From: CAYGFH01 sp964356315
GTDB lineage: Bacteria > Patescibacteriota > Microgenomatia > UBA10105 > UBA927
Assembly: GCA_964356315.1 (NCBI GenBank)
Contig: CAYHHA010000016.1
Span: 1 to 34,768 of the forward strand
Direction: 5' to 3'
DNA length: 34,768 nt
Shown piece after piece: positions 14,284-23,040 of this stretch. Below the pieces are notes generated by a model, which ran no database searches, was not told the origin of the DNA, and was given only the letters and a program-made list of their open reading frames with translations. Made by a program: the position numbers and the translations under genes. How positions within the stretch are numbered: the stretch's first letter is position 1; each line of letters starts with the position of its first letter.

Positions 14284-14310
14284 TCCTTTAAAGGTCTCAC
14301 CTTTAAAGGT
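14284..14310. repeat. REP copy C
   Basis: TCCTTTAAAGGT, CTC, ACCTTTAAAGGT; one outer base is changed. It lies between the transposase start codon and the mgtA promoter. Confidence 0.88.
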
Positions 14311-14316
14311 TATTCA

Positions 14317-14345
14317 TTGCATTCTCGCACTGCTAAATCTAGTAT
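14317..14345 (+). promoter_or_regulatory. mgtA promoter (leaderless layout)
   Basis: TTGCAT (14317-14322), 17 nt, TAGTAT (14340-14345), 6 nt, ATG at 14352. The transcript should begin at the start codon, which leaves no room for a Mg2+-sensing 5' leader of the enterobacterial mgtA type. Confidence 0.72.
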
Positions 14346-14351
14346 AGATAC

Positions 14352-16898
14352 ATGGAGTCTCCAATTCAAATTCCTGCCATTTGGTGGTCAGTAGATATTC
14401 ATAGTCTCTTCAAAACTCTCGGTAGCGCCAGCTCTGGGATCTCTATAGAAGAAGCGCGGATGAGGTTGAAACACTATGGCCCAAATGAACTTGCTAAACG
14501 AGAATCGCAAACAATCTTCAATCGAATGGCTATGAAGCTGAAAAACCCTTTGATTATCTTATTGCTTGTCGCTGGTTTCTTGTCAGCTATCGTGGGGCAA
14601 ATCTCAGACTTTGTCATCATTCTCGGCATCACACTTCTGAGCGTCGCACTGGATACATTTCAGGAACATAGCGCAGAGCTTGCTGCAGACCGCTTAAAAA
14701 AAAGTGTTGCCCTTACCGCCACGGTGATTCATGATAATCAAAAAAAAGAAGTGCGGTTTGCGAGACTTGTTCCAGGAGACGTGGTGTTTCTGTCCACCGG
14801 TGACATCGTTCCTGCAGACGGACGACTTCTTTCAAGTGAACATCTCATGGTAGACCAGTCGACGCTCACTGGGGAATCCTACCCACAACATAAGAGGTAC
14901 GAGGAGACGGGGGATGAAAAAATAGGTCTCTCAGATAGAGTAAATTGTGCCTATATGGGCACACAGGTTGTCAGCGGAGAGGGCGTTATGTTAGTGGTTC
15001 AAACAGCAGGTAGCACGGAGCTTGGGAAAATTGCCTCATCAATTGTTGGAGCACGCAGGAGGACAGATTTTGAAAAAGGCCTTTCACAGTATGGCGTGCT
15101 TCTCATAAAGTTTATGGCAGTGTTGGCGCCCATTGTGTTTATTGCACATGTCTCATCAGGGATTCATCCAGTGCTTGAATCGGTCTTGTTCGTTCTTGCT
15201 CTTGCTGTGGGATTTGCACCAGAATTACTCCCGCTTATTGTGACGATCAATTTGTCCAAAGGAGCCCTACGCATGTCAAAAAAGGGAGTGATAGTAAAGT
15301 ATTTGCCTGCTATAGAAAATCTTGGAAGCATGGATGTACTCTGTACAGACAAAACAGGCACACTCACCCAAAACGCCATTACCCTTATGCTGTATGAAGA
15401 TGTGCATGGGAAAAAATCAGACACAGTACTTACTTACGGCTATCTTGCCAGTCATTTTCAATCATCAATGGACAATCCGATCGAAGTGGCCATTCGCGCA
15501 AAGGCAAAAAGTGTCAAAGGAGTCAGTGCTTATAAAAAACTCTTTGAGCTACCATTTGATTTTTACCGGAAACGCATGTCTGTCGTGCTTTCAAAAGGAA
15601 AAGATACCGTATTGATTTCCAAAGGCGCGCCGGATTCCCTGCTCGCACAGTGTGCGACCATACTAGATGGTAATCGGCCGCTTAGGCTTAAAGACTCCGT
15701 TCGAACTGCACTCAAAACACGTGTGCATGAACTCGAAACACAGGGGTTTCGCGTCATTATTGTAGCAAAAAAGGAAGTACTTCGAGCAAAGAAATACCAC
15801 ACGACTGCAGAAACAGATTTAACCTTGGTTGGCCTCATGGCATTTTTGGATCCGCCAAAAGCGAGCGTCAAGCCATCGCTGGCACTTTTGGAAGAAGCGG
15901 GGATCGCCATAAAAATTTTGACTGGTGACAGCGAGCTGGTCACGGCCCATGTATGCAAAACGCTCGAACTACCGATTCTTGGAATGTTGCTTGGCATCGA
16001 TGTTGAGCGGCTTGATGATGCCTCGCTCGTTCGGGCAGTAGACAATACGACTATTTTTGCGAGGCTCAATCCGGAAAGCAAAAAAAGAGTTATCGATGCA
16101 TTGAGAACATTAGGTCATGTGGTGGGATATCTCGGTGATGGAGTAAACGATGCACCGAGCCTCAGGGCGGGAGATATCGGGATATCAGTAAATAACGCCA
16201 CAGATGTGGCGAAAGAATCCTCCGATCTTATCTTGCTCCACAAAGATTTGCATGTGCTCTATGAAGGAGTCATTGAAGGCCGTAAGACCTTCGCGAATGT
16301 CATGAAGTATATAAAGATGGGCACAAGTAGTAATTTCGGAAATATGGTCAGCGTCGCCATTGCTAGTCTTTTTTTGCCATTTCTTCCGATGCTTCCCGCG
16401 CAGATATTGTTAAACGATTTGCTCTACGATTTCTCTCAGTTGTTTTTGGCGAGCGATTCTGTGGATAGCAATCAACTAGTACGACCGAGGAAATGGGACA
16501 TAGCGGGGGTAAAGCGTTTTATGATGGTGTTCGGGCCGATCAGCTCTCTTTTTGATGTTATTACCTTCGTTCTATTATTGAAGTTTTTCCAGGCGACTCC
16601 GTCGCTGTTTCAGACAGGATGGTTTTTGGAATCGCTCGTCACACAAACGCTCATTATATTCAGCATAAGGACGACCATAGTGCCATTTTTCAAAAGCAGG
16701 ATTTCCCCTCGATTTGCCATTGGGTTATATGGCGTGGTATTTCTCGCCATATTAATTCCGTTGTCTCCACTTGCAAAGCTCTTTAGTTTTGTCGCACCGC
16801 CGTCAATATTTTATAGTTTGCTTGGTGTTCTGGTTATCTGTTATATTATTCTCGTTGAGACTGCTAAGCGTTATTTTTATGCGCGGTGGGAGGTATAG
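14352..16898 (+). CDS. mgtA: Mg2+-translocating P-type ATPase (P-IIIB, MgtA-like)
   Basis: 848 residues with the complete P-type layout: N-terminal cation ATPase domain, actuator loop with DQSTLTGES, M4 with FAPELLPLIV, phosphorylation site CTDKTGTLT (Asp near 332), nucleotide-binding KGAPDS, hinge GDGVNDAPSLRAGDIGISV, and a long C-terminal membrane domain. MgtA-specific signatures are APELLPLIVTINLSKGA and NFGNMVSVAIASLFLPFLPM with LLYDFSQL and the PRKWD stretch. It imports Mg2+ at the cytoplasmic membrane. It is about 50 residues shorter than enterobacterial MgtA, mainly at the N-terminus. It heads a co-directional run with short gaps, suggesting co-transcription with metal-dependent hydrolase-fold genes. 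Confidence 0.9.
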   Translation: MESPIQIPAIWWSVDIHSLFKTLGSASSGISIEEARMRLKHYGPNELAKRESQTIFNRMAMKLKNPLIILLLVAGFLSAIVGQISDFVIILGITLLSVALDTFQEHSAELAADRLKKSVALTATVIHDNQKKEVRFARLVPGDVVFLSTGDIVPADGRLLSSEHLMVDQSTLTGESYPQHKRYEETGDEKIGLSDRVNCAYMGTQVVSGEGVMLVVQTAGSTELGKIASSIVGARRRTDFEKGLSQYGVLLIKFMAVLAPIVFIAHVSSGIHPVLESVLFVLALAVGFAPELLPLIVTINLSKGALRMSKKGVIVKYLPAIENLGSMDVLCTDKTGTLTQNAITLMLYEDVHGKKSDTVLTYGYLASHFQSSMDNPIEVAIRAKAKSVKGVSAYKKLFELPFDFYRKRMSVVLSKGKDTVLISKGAPDSLLAQCATILDGNRPLRLKDSVRTALKTRVHELETQGFRVIIVAKKEVLRAKKYHTTAETDLTLVGLMAFLDPPKASVKPSLALLEEAGIAIKILTGDSELVTAHVCKTLELPILGMLLGIDVERLDDASLVRAVDNTTIFARLNPESKKRVIDALRTLGHVVGYLGDGVNDAPSLRAGDIGISVNNATDVAKESSDLILLHKDLHVLYEGVIEGRKTFANVMKYIKMGTSSNFGNMVSVAIASLFLPFLPMLPAQILLNDLLYDFSQLFLASDSVDSNQLVRPRKWDIAGVKRFMMVFGPISSLFDVITFVLLLKFFQATPSLFQTGWFLESLVTQTLIIFSIRTTIVPFFKSRISPRFAIGLYGVVFLAILIPLSPLAKLFSFVAPPSIFYSLLGVLVICYIILVETAKRYFYARWEV

Positions 16899-16919
16899 TG
16901 TGTAAATACGTCGAAATAT

Positions 16920-18407
16920 ATGAAAAAACCCACTTCTCACCACCCACAATATATTTATCCGGCGCTTTTACTAGTTAGTTTCGGCGCGTTTTATTGGGTA
17001 TGGATGACCATGTTCTATCCAAAAAAACCACTTTGTAAAGATTGTAATATAGTTTTAATTACTTTGGATACCTGCTCAGCAAAAAATATTCCTTGCTATG
17101 GCTATGATCGCAACACGACCCCAAACCTCTGTGCGTTTGCTCAAAAGAATCAATTATTCCTCAATTCCTATGCTAATGCTACATGGACACTGCCGAGTCA
17201 TGTGTCGCTTTTGACTGGATTATTGCCAAGTACGCATGGGGTAAATGAACAATGGGTAGACTCATTATCTCCAAGTCTCCCATTTCTTCCCGAGGTATTA
17301 CAAAAAAACGGGTATGAGACAGTTCTTTTCCAGGAAAAGAATAGAGGTATATTCCCTGATAAAGGAGTATATGACAGAGGAATTTCTGAAATACTCGAGA
17401 AATATGATATCAAAGATATTTTCGAGATTCTAGGAAGAAATATAGTGAAAAATAAAAAAACATTTATTACCTATTATAATGCTGATTGCCATGAACCAAA
17501 TCTCATGGGCTCTGGAAAAAAGCTCTTTACTGACGATTCGTATCCAGGAATTCCACTACAACGCACAGAATATCAAATGTTTTCACCGGACTTCTACACA
17601 TATCTCATGCACAAAATACCAGATGAATTAAATAAATTTGCATTTGGAGCTAGCACAGATTCCATGAAACATCTATATGAAAAGATGCAACTAGCGGCCT
17701 CGTACGATAAATCAAAAGCAATTTTTATAGATAATATCAAAACGAAGATGGACAAAGATATCATTGGCAATTTATACTGGGCGTATTTTTACGAGACATT
17801 CATAGATGTAAACAACAAAAGACAGATGAACTATCTTCGTGCGCTGTATGACCAGCAATTATATGAGACAGACAATAGTACAATCGCTGATTTTATCAGC
17901 AAACTAAACGCCTCACCCTTTAAAGACAATACCATCGTGATTATCACCTCAGAACATGGTCAAGAATTTGGTGAACATGGGGTATTTGGACATACGACGC
18001 TTTACGAAGGAAATATGCGCGTGCCGTTTGTTTTGTACATTCCGGGTGTTTCTCCTCATACAATCACAGAATCAGTGCAAGGAGTAGATGTTATGCCAAC
18101 GCTCTTGGATTTGATCGGCATAAAGCATGCGTATTCGTTTGACGGCCTTAGTCTGGTGCCGTTACTGCAGAATAAGCACATATCAAGTCGCATTCTTATC
18201 ACGGACATTGTTACTGAATCTATGAGAACACTTCGCAATGGTGATTTAAAGCTTTTTGTCAAAATGAATGGAAAGGAATGGATGCCTTACGAACTCTACA
18301 ATACAAAAACTGACCCAAGCGAAACACATAATCTGCTAGAATCAAACATGGATATGGCAAAGACTATGATCAAAGAGAGCAACTCACAACGCGTCTCTCG
18401 GAAATGA
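16920..18407 (+). CDS. Sulfatase-like alkaline phosphatase superfamily protein, paralogue 1
   Basis: 495 residues, N-terminal membrane anchor (about 12-31), then an extracytoplasmic sulfatase-like domain. A cysteine-rich entry (Cys39, 42, 52, 59, 71) contains LITLDTC with the first metal Asp (Asp50). The nucleophile loop is WTLPSHVSLLTG with Thr90 where FGly sulfatases have Cys or Ser, as in phosphodiesterase/phosphotransferase-type members. The second metal motif reads TSEHGQEFGEHG, with Glu in place of the usual Asp. Its C-terminus is nearly identical to that of paralogue 3. Likely role: modifying a phosphorylated or sulfated surface polymer, if active. It lies 21 nt after mgtA, with no Shine-Dalgarno site close to the start. 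Confidence 0.78.
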   Translation: MKKPTSHHPQYIYPALLLVSFGAFYWVWMTMFYPKKPLCKDCNIVLITLDTCSAKNIPCYGYDRNTTPNLCAFAQKNQLFLNSYANATWTLPSHVSLLTGLLPSTHGVNEQWVDSLSPSLPFLPEVLQKNGYETVLFQEKNRGIFPDKGVYDRGISEILEKYDIKDIFEILGRNIVKNKKTFITYYNADCHEPNLMGSGKKLFTDDSYPGIPLQRTEYQMFSPDFYTYLMHKIPDELNKFAFGASTDSMKHLYEKMQLAASYDKSKAIFIDNIKTKMDKDIIGNLYWAYFYETFIDVNNKRQMNYLRALYDQQLYETDNSTIADFISKLNASPFKDNTIVIITSEHGQEFGEHGVFGHTTLYEGNMRVPFVLYIPGVSPHTITESVQGVDVMPTLLDLIGIKHAYSFDGLSLVPLLQNKHISSRILITDIVTESMRTLRNGDLKLFVKMNGKEWMPYELYNTKTDPSETHNLLESNMDMAKTMIKESNSQRVSRK

Positions 18408-18423
18408 TGCTCGATACCACCCT

Positions 18424-19953
18424 ATGAAGAAAAAAGATACCATTATTTACTATCTAGCTCAACATCGATTCATTCTTTTTACATGTTCTCTAGTCGTCCT
18501 TGTAGGTATTCTTGGATATGGATATTGGAAAAGAACTATACCACTCTCCGCTTTGCAGAGTAGTCAGAACGTAAAACCACTGTGTAAAGACTGCAATATC
18601 ATTCTCATGACCCTCGATGTTTGTTCCGCGAAAAACATGCCCTGCTATGGCTATGATCGCAACACGACCCCAAACCTCTGTGCGTTTGCTCAAAAGAATC
18701 AATTATTCCTCAATTCCTATGCTAATGCTACATGGACACTGCCGAGTCATGTGTCTCTTTTGACGGGTGTATTGCCAAGTACTCATGGGGTACATAAACA
18801 ATGGGAGGATTCACTCCCTCCAAGTCTTCCATTTCTTCCGGAGGTATTACAAAAAAATGGCTATGAAACCGTATTATTTCAACCCAAGGACACGGGTATA
18901 TTTTCTTCAAAAACGGTATACAACAGGGGAATCACAGAGATAAATGATGACTATTTTACCAGCAGTCTTTTTAAACGGTTGGACGAAAATGTCAAAAAAG
19001 GGAAAAAAACATTTTTTTCCTATTATATTTCTGTATGTCACGAGCCAAATCTTGTCGGTTCTGAAAATAAACTTTTTACTACCGATTCTTTCCCACAAAT
19101 TCCTATAGAACCAGGTGATAAAAGCATATCGTTTACACCAGAATTTTACGAATATTTACAAAGGTTTTTACCAGATAAATTAAAAAATAATGAATATGAA
19201 GAATACAACGCCAGTATCAAAAATGTCTATGATCGAATGATATCCAGTAATTCATTTGAAAAAGCTAGAATTTTGTTTTTAGATAGAAGTAATTTTCCGA
19301 ATGACGATATCACTAGGGATTTATATTGGTCCTATGTATATGATACGTATATAAATGTGCATAACAAAAAAATGATGAATTACCTGATGGCTTTGTATGA
19401 TCAACAGTTATTCCGACTCGATACAGGCGATATTAGAGATTTTATAAATGCACTAAACGGATCAACTTATAAAGATAACACCGTTGTCCTTATCACCTCC
19501 GAACATGGTCAGGAATTTGGTGAACATGGAGTATTCGGTCATACAACGCTCTATGAGCGAAATATTCGGGTGCCATTTGTATTGTCCGTTCCAGGTGTTC
19601 CCTCTCACACAATTATGCAACCAGTGCAAAGCGTTGACGTTATGCCTACGCTCCTAGATTTAGTTGGTATTACACATAACTATATTTTTGATGGAAAAAG
19701 TATTGTTCCACTATTGCAAAACAAAAAACTATCGGATCGCATTATTATATCTGGATACGAAGGAAATAAAGCGCTAATAATGGGAGATTGGAAGCTCCTA
19801 GTAAAAAAAGATGGGAGAGAACTCATCCCGTACGAATTATTTAATACAAAAATAGATCCGTCTGAAGTGTATAATACATTAGCATCAAAATTTTCGATCG
19901 CAAACGATATACTTAGAAAATATTCACTACAGTATCCCAAGAATACTAGATAG
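18424..19953 (+). CDS. Sulfatase-like alkaline phosphatase superfamily protein, paralogue 2
   Basis: 509 residues, anchored by a segment at about 16-35 (FILFTCSLVVLVGILGYGYW). It has the same five-Cys entry with LMTLDVCSAKN, the WTLPSHVSLLTG nucleophile loop, and TSEHGQEFGEHG with Glu for Asp. The first 60 residues are almost the same as paralogue 4, while a 113-nt DNA block (18643-18755) is identical to 17094-17206 in paralogue 1. The middle of the protein is diverged from all sisters, suggesting different substrate contacts. It is preceded by CACCCT before the ATG instead of a Shine-Dalgarno site. Confidence 0.78.
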   Translation: MKKKDTIIYYLAQHRFILFTCSLVVLVGILGYGYWKRTIPLSALQSSQNVKPLCKDCNIILMTLDVCSAKNMPCYGYDRNTTPNLCAFAQKNQLFLNSYANATWTLPSHVSLLTGVLPSTHGVHKQWEDSLPPSLPFLPEVLQKNGYETVLFQPKDTGIFSSKTVYNRGITEINDDYFTSSLFKRLDENVKKGKKTFFSYYISVCHEPNLVGSENKLFTTDSFPQIPIEPGDKSISFTPEFYEYLQRFLPDKLKNNEYEEYNASIKNVYDRMISSNSFEKARILFLDRSNFPNDDITRDLYWSYVYDTYINVHNKKMMNYLMALYDQQLFRLDTGDIRDFINALNGSTYKDNTVVLITSEHGQEFGEHGVFGHTTLYERNIRVPFVLSVPGVPSHTIMQPVQSVDVMPTLLDLVGITHNYIFDGKSIVPLLQNKKLSDRIIISGYEGNKALIMGDWKLLVKKDGRELIPYELFNTKIDPSEVYNTLASKFSIANDILRKYSLQYPKNTR

Positions 19954-19984
19954 AATAGTTCAAAACTATAGCACTTAGCACCCT

Positions 19985-21478
19985 ATGAAATCATCTAGAA
20001 ATCGAACACATATACTTTTGATTGTCGCAATGGGTATAAGTATTGGTGTCGGGGTATTGTTTTGGATTTCTCGCACTACCACTATTTCGGATGTAAAAAA
20101 AACTCCTCTCTGTAAGGATTGCAACATTGTTCTACTAACCATAGATACCTGTTCTGCAAAAAATATGCCGTGTTACGGGTATGATCGAGATACCACTCCA
20201 AACCTCTGTGCGTTTGCTCAAAAAAATCAGTTATTCCTCAATTCCTATGCTAATGCTACATGGACACTGCCGAGTCACGTCTCTATTATGACTGGATTGT
20301 TGCCAAGTACACATAAGGTCAATGAGCAATGGGTAGATTCATTGTCGCAATCTATTCCATTCCTTCCTGAAGTGCTTCAGCAAAATGGATATGAGACCGT
20401 GCTATTTCAGGATAAAAATAGTAGCGCACTTCCTTCCACAATTTATTCTCGGGGGGCTTCTGAAGTGATTGACGTATATTTGGTTGACGAAGTTTTCAAG
20501 CGTATAGAAGAAGCAAATAATCGTCACAAAAAATTATTTGTTACCTACTACGACTCAAATTGTCACGAGCCAAACCTAATCGGTTCAGAAAAAAAGCTCT
20601 TTACCGCAGATTCATATCCAGAATTACCGCTAGACAAATCAGATTGGAGAATATTTTCCCCAGAGTTTCACGCTTATCTCATGAAAAAAATGCCTGAAAA
20701 CATACAACATGCCTCGTTTGGAGCTGAAACCGACGAGATGAAGCGTCTCTATGAAGAGATGTCGCTTGCAGTAACATACGATAAAGCAAAAGATATATTT
20801 TTGGACAGAACACGGATGATGCCTGAAGAGTCTGTGGATAATCTCTATTGGTCATATTTCTATGAAACATATATAGACCCAAGAAATCAAAAAATGATGG
20901 ACTATCTTCGAGCACTGTACGATCAGAAGTTAGTAGGGTTAGATAAAACCATAATTACTAATTTTATTAGTGATTTAGCTGCATCTCCCTATAAAGACAA
21001 TACCATTGTGGTTATTACCGCTCAGCATGGTCAAGAATTTGGAGAGCATGGGATATTCGGGCACAGCACTCTGTATGAGGGGAATGCTCGCGTGCCGTTT
21101 ATTATGTATGTTCCAGGTGTTTCTTCGCATAACAGTACAGTGCCAGTGCAAAGCATTGATATTATGCCCACACTTCTTGATTTAGTAGGCATTAGACATT
21201 CGTATACATTTGATGGGTTTAGTCTCGTGCCAGTATTACGAAATATTCCTGTTCCAAATCGCATTCTTATTTCTGACGATATATCTGGTTTTAAGAAGTC
21301 GCTTCGTAAAGGAGACTGGAAGCTTTTGGTGACGGTGAACAGTCATGAGCTCATTCCTTATGAGCTCTATAATACAGATATTGATCCAAACGAAACACAT
21401 AACCTGCTAGAATCAAATATGGATATGGCAAAGACTATTATCAAAGAGAGCAACGCTCAACGCGTCTCTCGAAAATAA
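19985..21478 (+). CDS. Sulfatase-like alkaline phosphatase superfamily protein, paralogue 3
   Basis: 497 residues with an N-terminal membrane segment (about 9-28). Five conserved Cys and LLTIDTCSAKN open the domain; the nucleophile loop is WTLPSHVSIMTG. The second metal motif is TAQHGQEFGEHG, with Gln where other family members have Asp, so this copy is the most likely to be metal-poor or inactive. The C-terminal 30 residues match paralogue 1. A small ATAGTT/AACTAT hairpin sits in the 31-nt gap before it. Confidence 0.76.
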   Translation: MKSSRNRTHILLIVAMGISIGVGVLFWISRTTTISDVKKTPLCKDCNIVLLTIDTCSAKNMPCYGYDRDTTPNLCAFAQKNQLFLNSYANATWTLPSHVSIMTGLLPSTHKVNEQWVDSLSQSIPFLPEVLQQNGYETVLFQDKNSSALPSTIYSRGASEVIDVYLVDEVFKRIEEANNRHKKLFVTYYDSNCHEPNLIGSEKKLFTADSYPELPLDKSDWRIFSPEFHAYLMKKMPENIQHASFGAETDEMKRLYEEMSLAVTYDKAKDIFLDRTRMMPEESVDNLYWSYFYETYIDPRNQKMMDYLRALYDQKLVGLDKTIITNFISDLAASPYKDNTIVVITAQHGQEFGEHGIFGHSTLYEGNARVPFIMYVPGVSSHNSTVPVQSIDIMPTLLDLVGIRHSYTFDGFSLVPVLRNIPVPNRILISDDISGFKKSLRKGDWKLLVTVNSHELIPYELYNTDIDPNETHNLLESNMDMAKTIIKESNAQRVSRK

Positions 21479-21493
21479 TGACTGGTAGCCCCA

Positions 21494-23014
21494 ATGAAAA
21501 AAAGAAATACCATTATTTACTATCTAACTCAACATCGATTCATTCTTTTTACATGTTCTCTCGTTGTTCTTGTGGGTATTCTTGGGTATGGATATTGGAA
21601 AAGAACTATACCACTCTCCACTTTGCAGAGTAATCAGAATGTAAAACCACTGTGTAAAGACTGCAACATTATCCTCATGACCCTCGATGTCTGTTCTGCG
21701 AAAAGCATGCCCTGTTATGGCTATGATCGCAACACCACGCCAAACCTCTGTGCATTTGCTCAAAAGAATCAATTATTCCTCAATTCCTACGCTAATGCTA
21801 CATGGACGCTCCCAAGTCACATGTCTCTTCTGACTGGATTAGTGCCTAGTAAGCATGGGGTTATCAGGCAAGGAGAAGGTGTGCTATCTCCTTCCATTCC
21901 ATTTCTCCCCGAAGTGCTCCAAAAAAACGGATACGAGACGGTATTATTTCAACAACAAAGCAGCACGCTTAGTTTGGCAAATTATTCCAGGGGAGTCTCA
22001 GAAAATGTGGATACATATGATATCGACAATATTTTTTATCGCATAGATGAGGCAAATAAAAGACACAAAAAAATCTTTGTGAGCTATTACAATAATGATA
22101 ATTGTCACGAACCATATCTCATTGGTTCTGAAAAAAAAATCTATACCACGGATTCATACCCAGATATTCCATCTCAACTGCATTGGGAAGTGTTTTCTCC
22201 AGGATTTTATACCTATCTCATGCGCAAATTACCAGAAAGTATAGATAAATCATTGTACGGAGTTGAAACTGATTCGGTAAAAAAACTATATCAAGAGATG
22301 TTGAAGGCGAAAACCCACGAGGAAGCAAACGCAATTTTTACAAAAAACTCTAAGACATTGGATACTAATATTGTTAGTAACCTGCATTGGTCATATATTT
22401 ACGAAACATTTATAAATGTAAAAGATAAAAGACAGATGATTTACCTGCGAGCACTGTATGATCAAATCCTGAAAAAAGTTGATGCGACAGCCATGATTGA
22501 TTTTATTGACAGACTAAAAGTGTCTCCCTATAAAGACAATACCATCGTGATTATTACCTCTGAGCATGGTCAGGAATTTGGTGAACATGGCGTATTTTCC
22601 CATACTACGCTCTATGAAGGAAATATGCGGGTGCCATTTTTGTTATCTGTTCCAGGAATTCCTCCACATACTATACAGGAGCCAGTGCAGGGGGTAGATA
22701 TTATGCCGACACTATTGGATTTGGTGGGCATTTCGCATAGCTATATCTTTGATGGAGAAAGCGTTGTGCCACTGCTTCAAAACAAAAAAATATCGGAGCG
22801 AATTATTATGGCAGAAGGGGAATTTGGATTTGTAAAATCTCTGCGCAAAGGAGATTGGAATTTATTGATCAGATGGAATGGGAATGAATTTATACCCTAT
22901 GAGCTGTTTCATACAAAAACCGATCCTGCGGAAGCCGTAAATTTACTGTATACAAAAATGGATCTTGCTAAGCAGATGATGGAAGAGTATAAATTACAAT
23001 ACTATTATAAATAA
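21494..23014 (+). CDS. Sulfatase-like alkaline phosphatase superfamily protein, paralogue 4
   Basis: 506 residues with an N-terminus nearly identical to paralogue 2, including the membrane anchor. The Cys set and LMTLDVCSAKS are conserved, the nucleophile loop is WTLPSHMSLLTG, and the second metal motif is TSEHGQEFGEHG followed by VFSH instead of VFGH. It completes the 1-2/3-4 pattern expected from duplication of a two-gene unit. The central third (about 150-330) is diverged from its sisters. Confidence 0.78.
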   Translation: MKKRNTIIYYLTQHRFILFTCSLVVLVGILGYGYWKRTIPLSTLQSNQNVKPLCKDCNIILMTLDVCSAKSMPCYGYDRNTTPNLCAFAQKNQLFLNSYANATWTLPSHMSLLTGLVPSKHGVIRQGEGVLSPSIPFLPEVLQKNGYETVLFQQQSSTLSLANYSRGVSENVDTYDIDNIFYRIDEANKRHKKIFVSYYNNDNCHEPYLIGSEKKIYTTDSYPDIPSQLHWEVFSPGFYTYLMRKLPESIDKSLYGVETDSVKKLYQEMLKAKTHEEANAIFTKNSKTLDTNIVSNLHWSYIYETFINVKDKRQMIYLRALYDQILKKVDATAMIDFIDRLKVSPYKDNTIVIITSEHGQEFGEHGVFSHTTLYEGNMRVPFLLSVPGIPPHTIQEPVQGVDIMPTLLDLVGISHSYIFDGESVVPLLQNKKISERIIMAEGEFGFVKSLRKGDWNLLIRWNGNEFIPYELFHTKTDPAEAVNLLYTKMDLAKQMMEEYKLQYYYK

Positions 23015-23040
23015 TTAGTGTACCTTGGTAAGAAAATTCT

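Larger units (their letters stand above)
13565..14310 (-). mobile_element. RAYT element bounded by 27-bp REP palindromes
   Basis: A 746-bp unit consisting of one Y1 transposase gene with REP copies at both ends and a third inside the gene. The REP is ACCTTTAAAGGT, CTC, ACCTTTAAAGGT. The left copy overlaps the stop codons of both the transposase and the convergent methyltransferase. The right copy ends 8 nt upstream of the transposase ATG and 6 nt from the mgtA -35 box. RAYTs are single-copy domesticated relatives of IS200/IS605 TnpA that mobilise REP sequences. Confidence 0.82.

Noticed and set aside
14346..14351. A Mg2+ riboswitch or leader peptide upstream of mgtA
   Set aside because: Only 6 nt separate the -10 box from the ATG, so there is no leader in which to form one.
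16920..23014. Formylglycine-dependent sulfatases
   Set aside because: The nucleophile position is Thr in WTLPSH; the C/S-x-P-x-R motif needed for formylglycine formation is absent.
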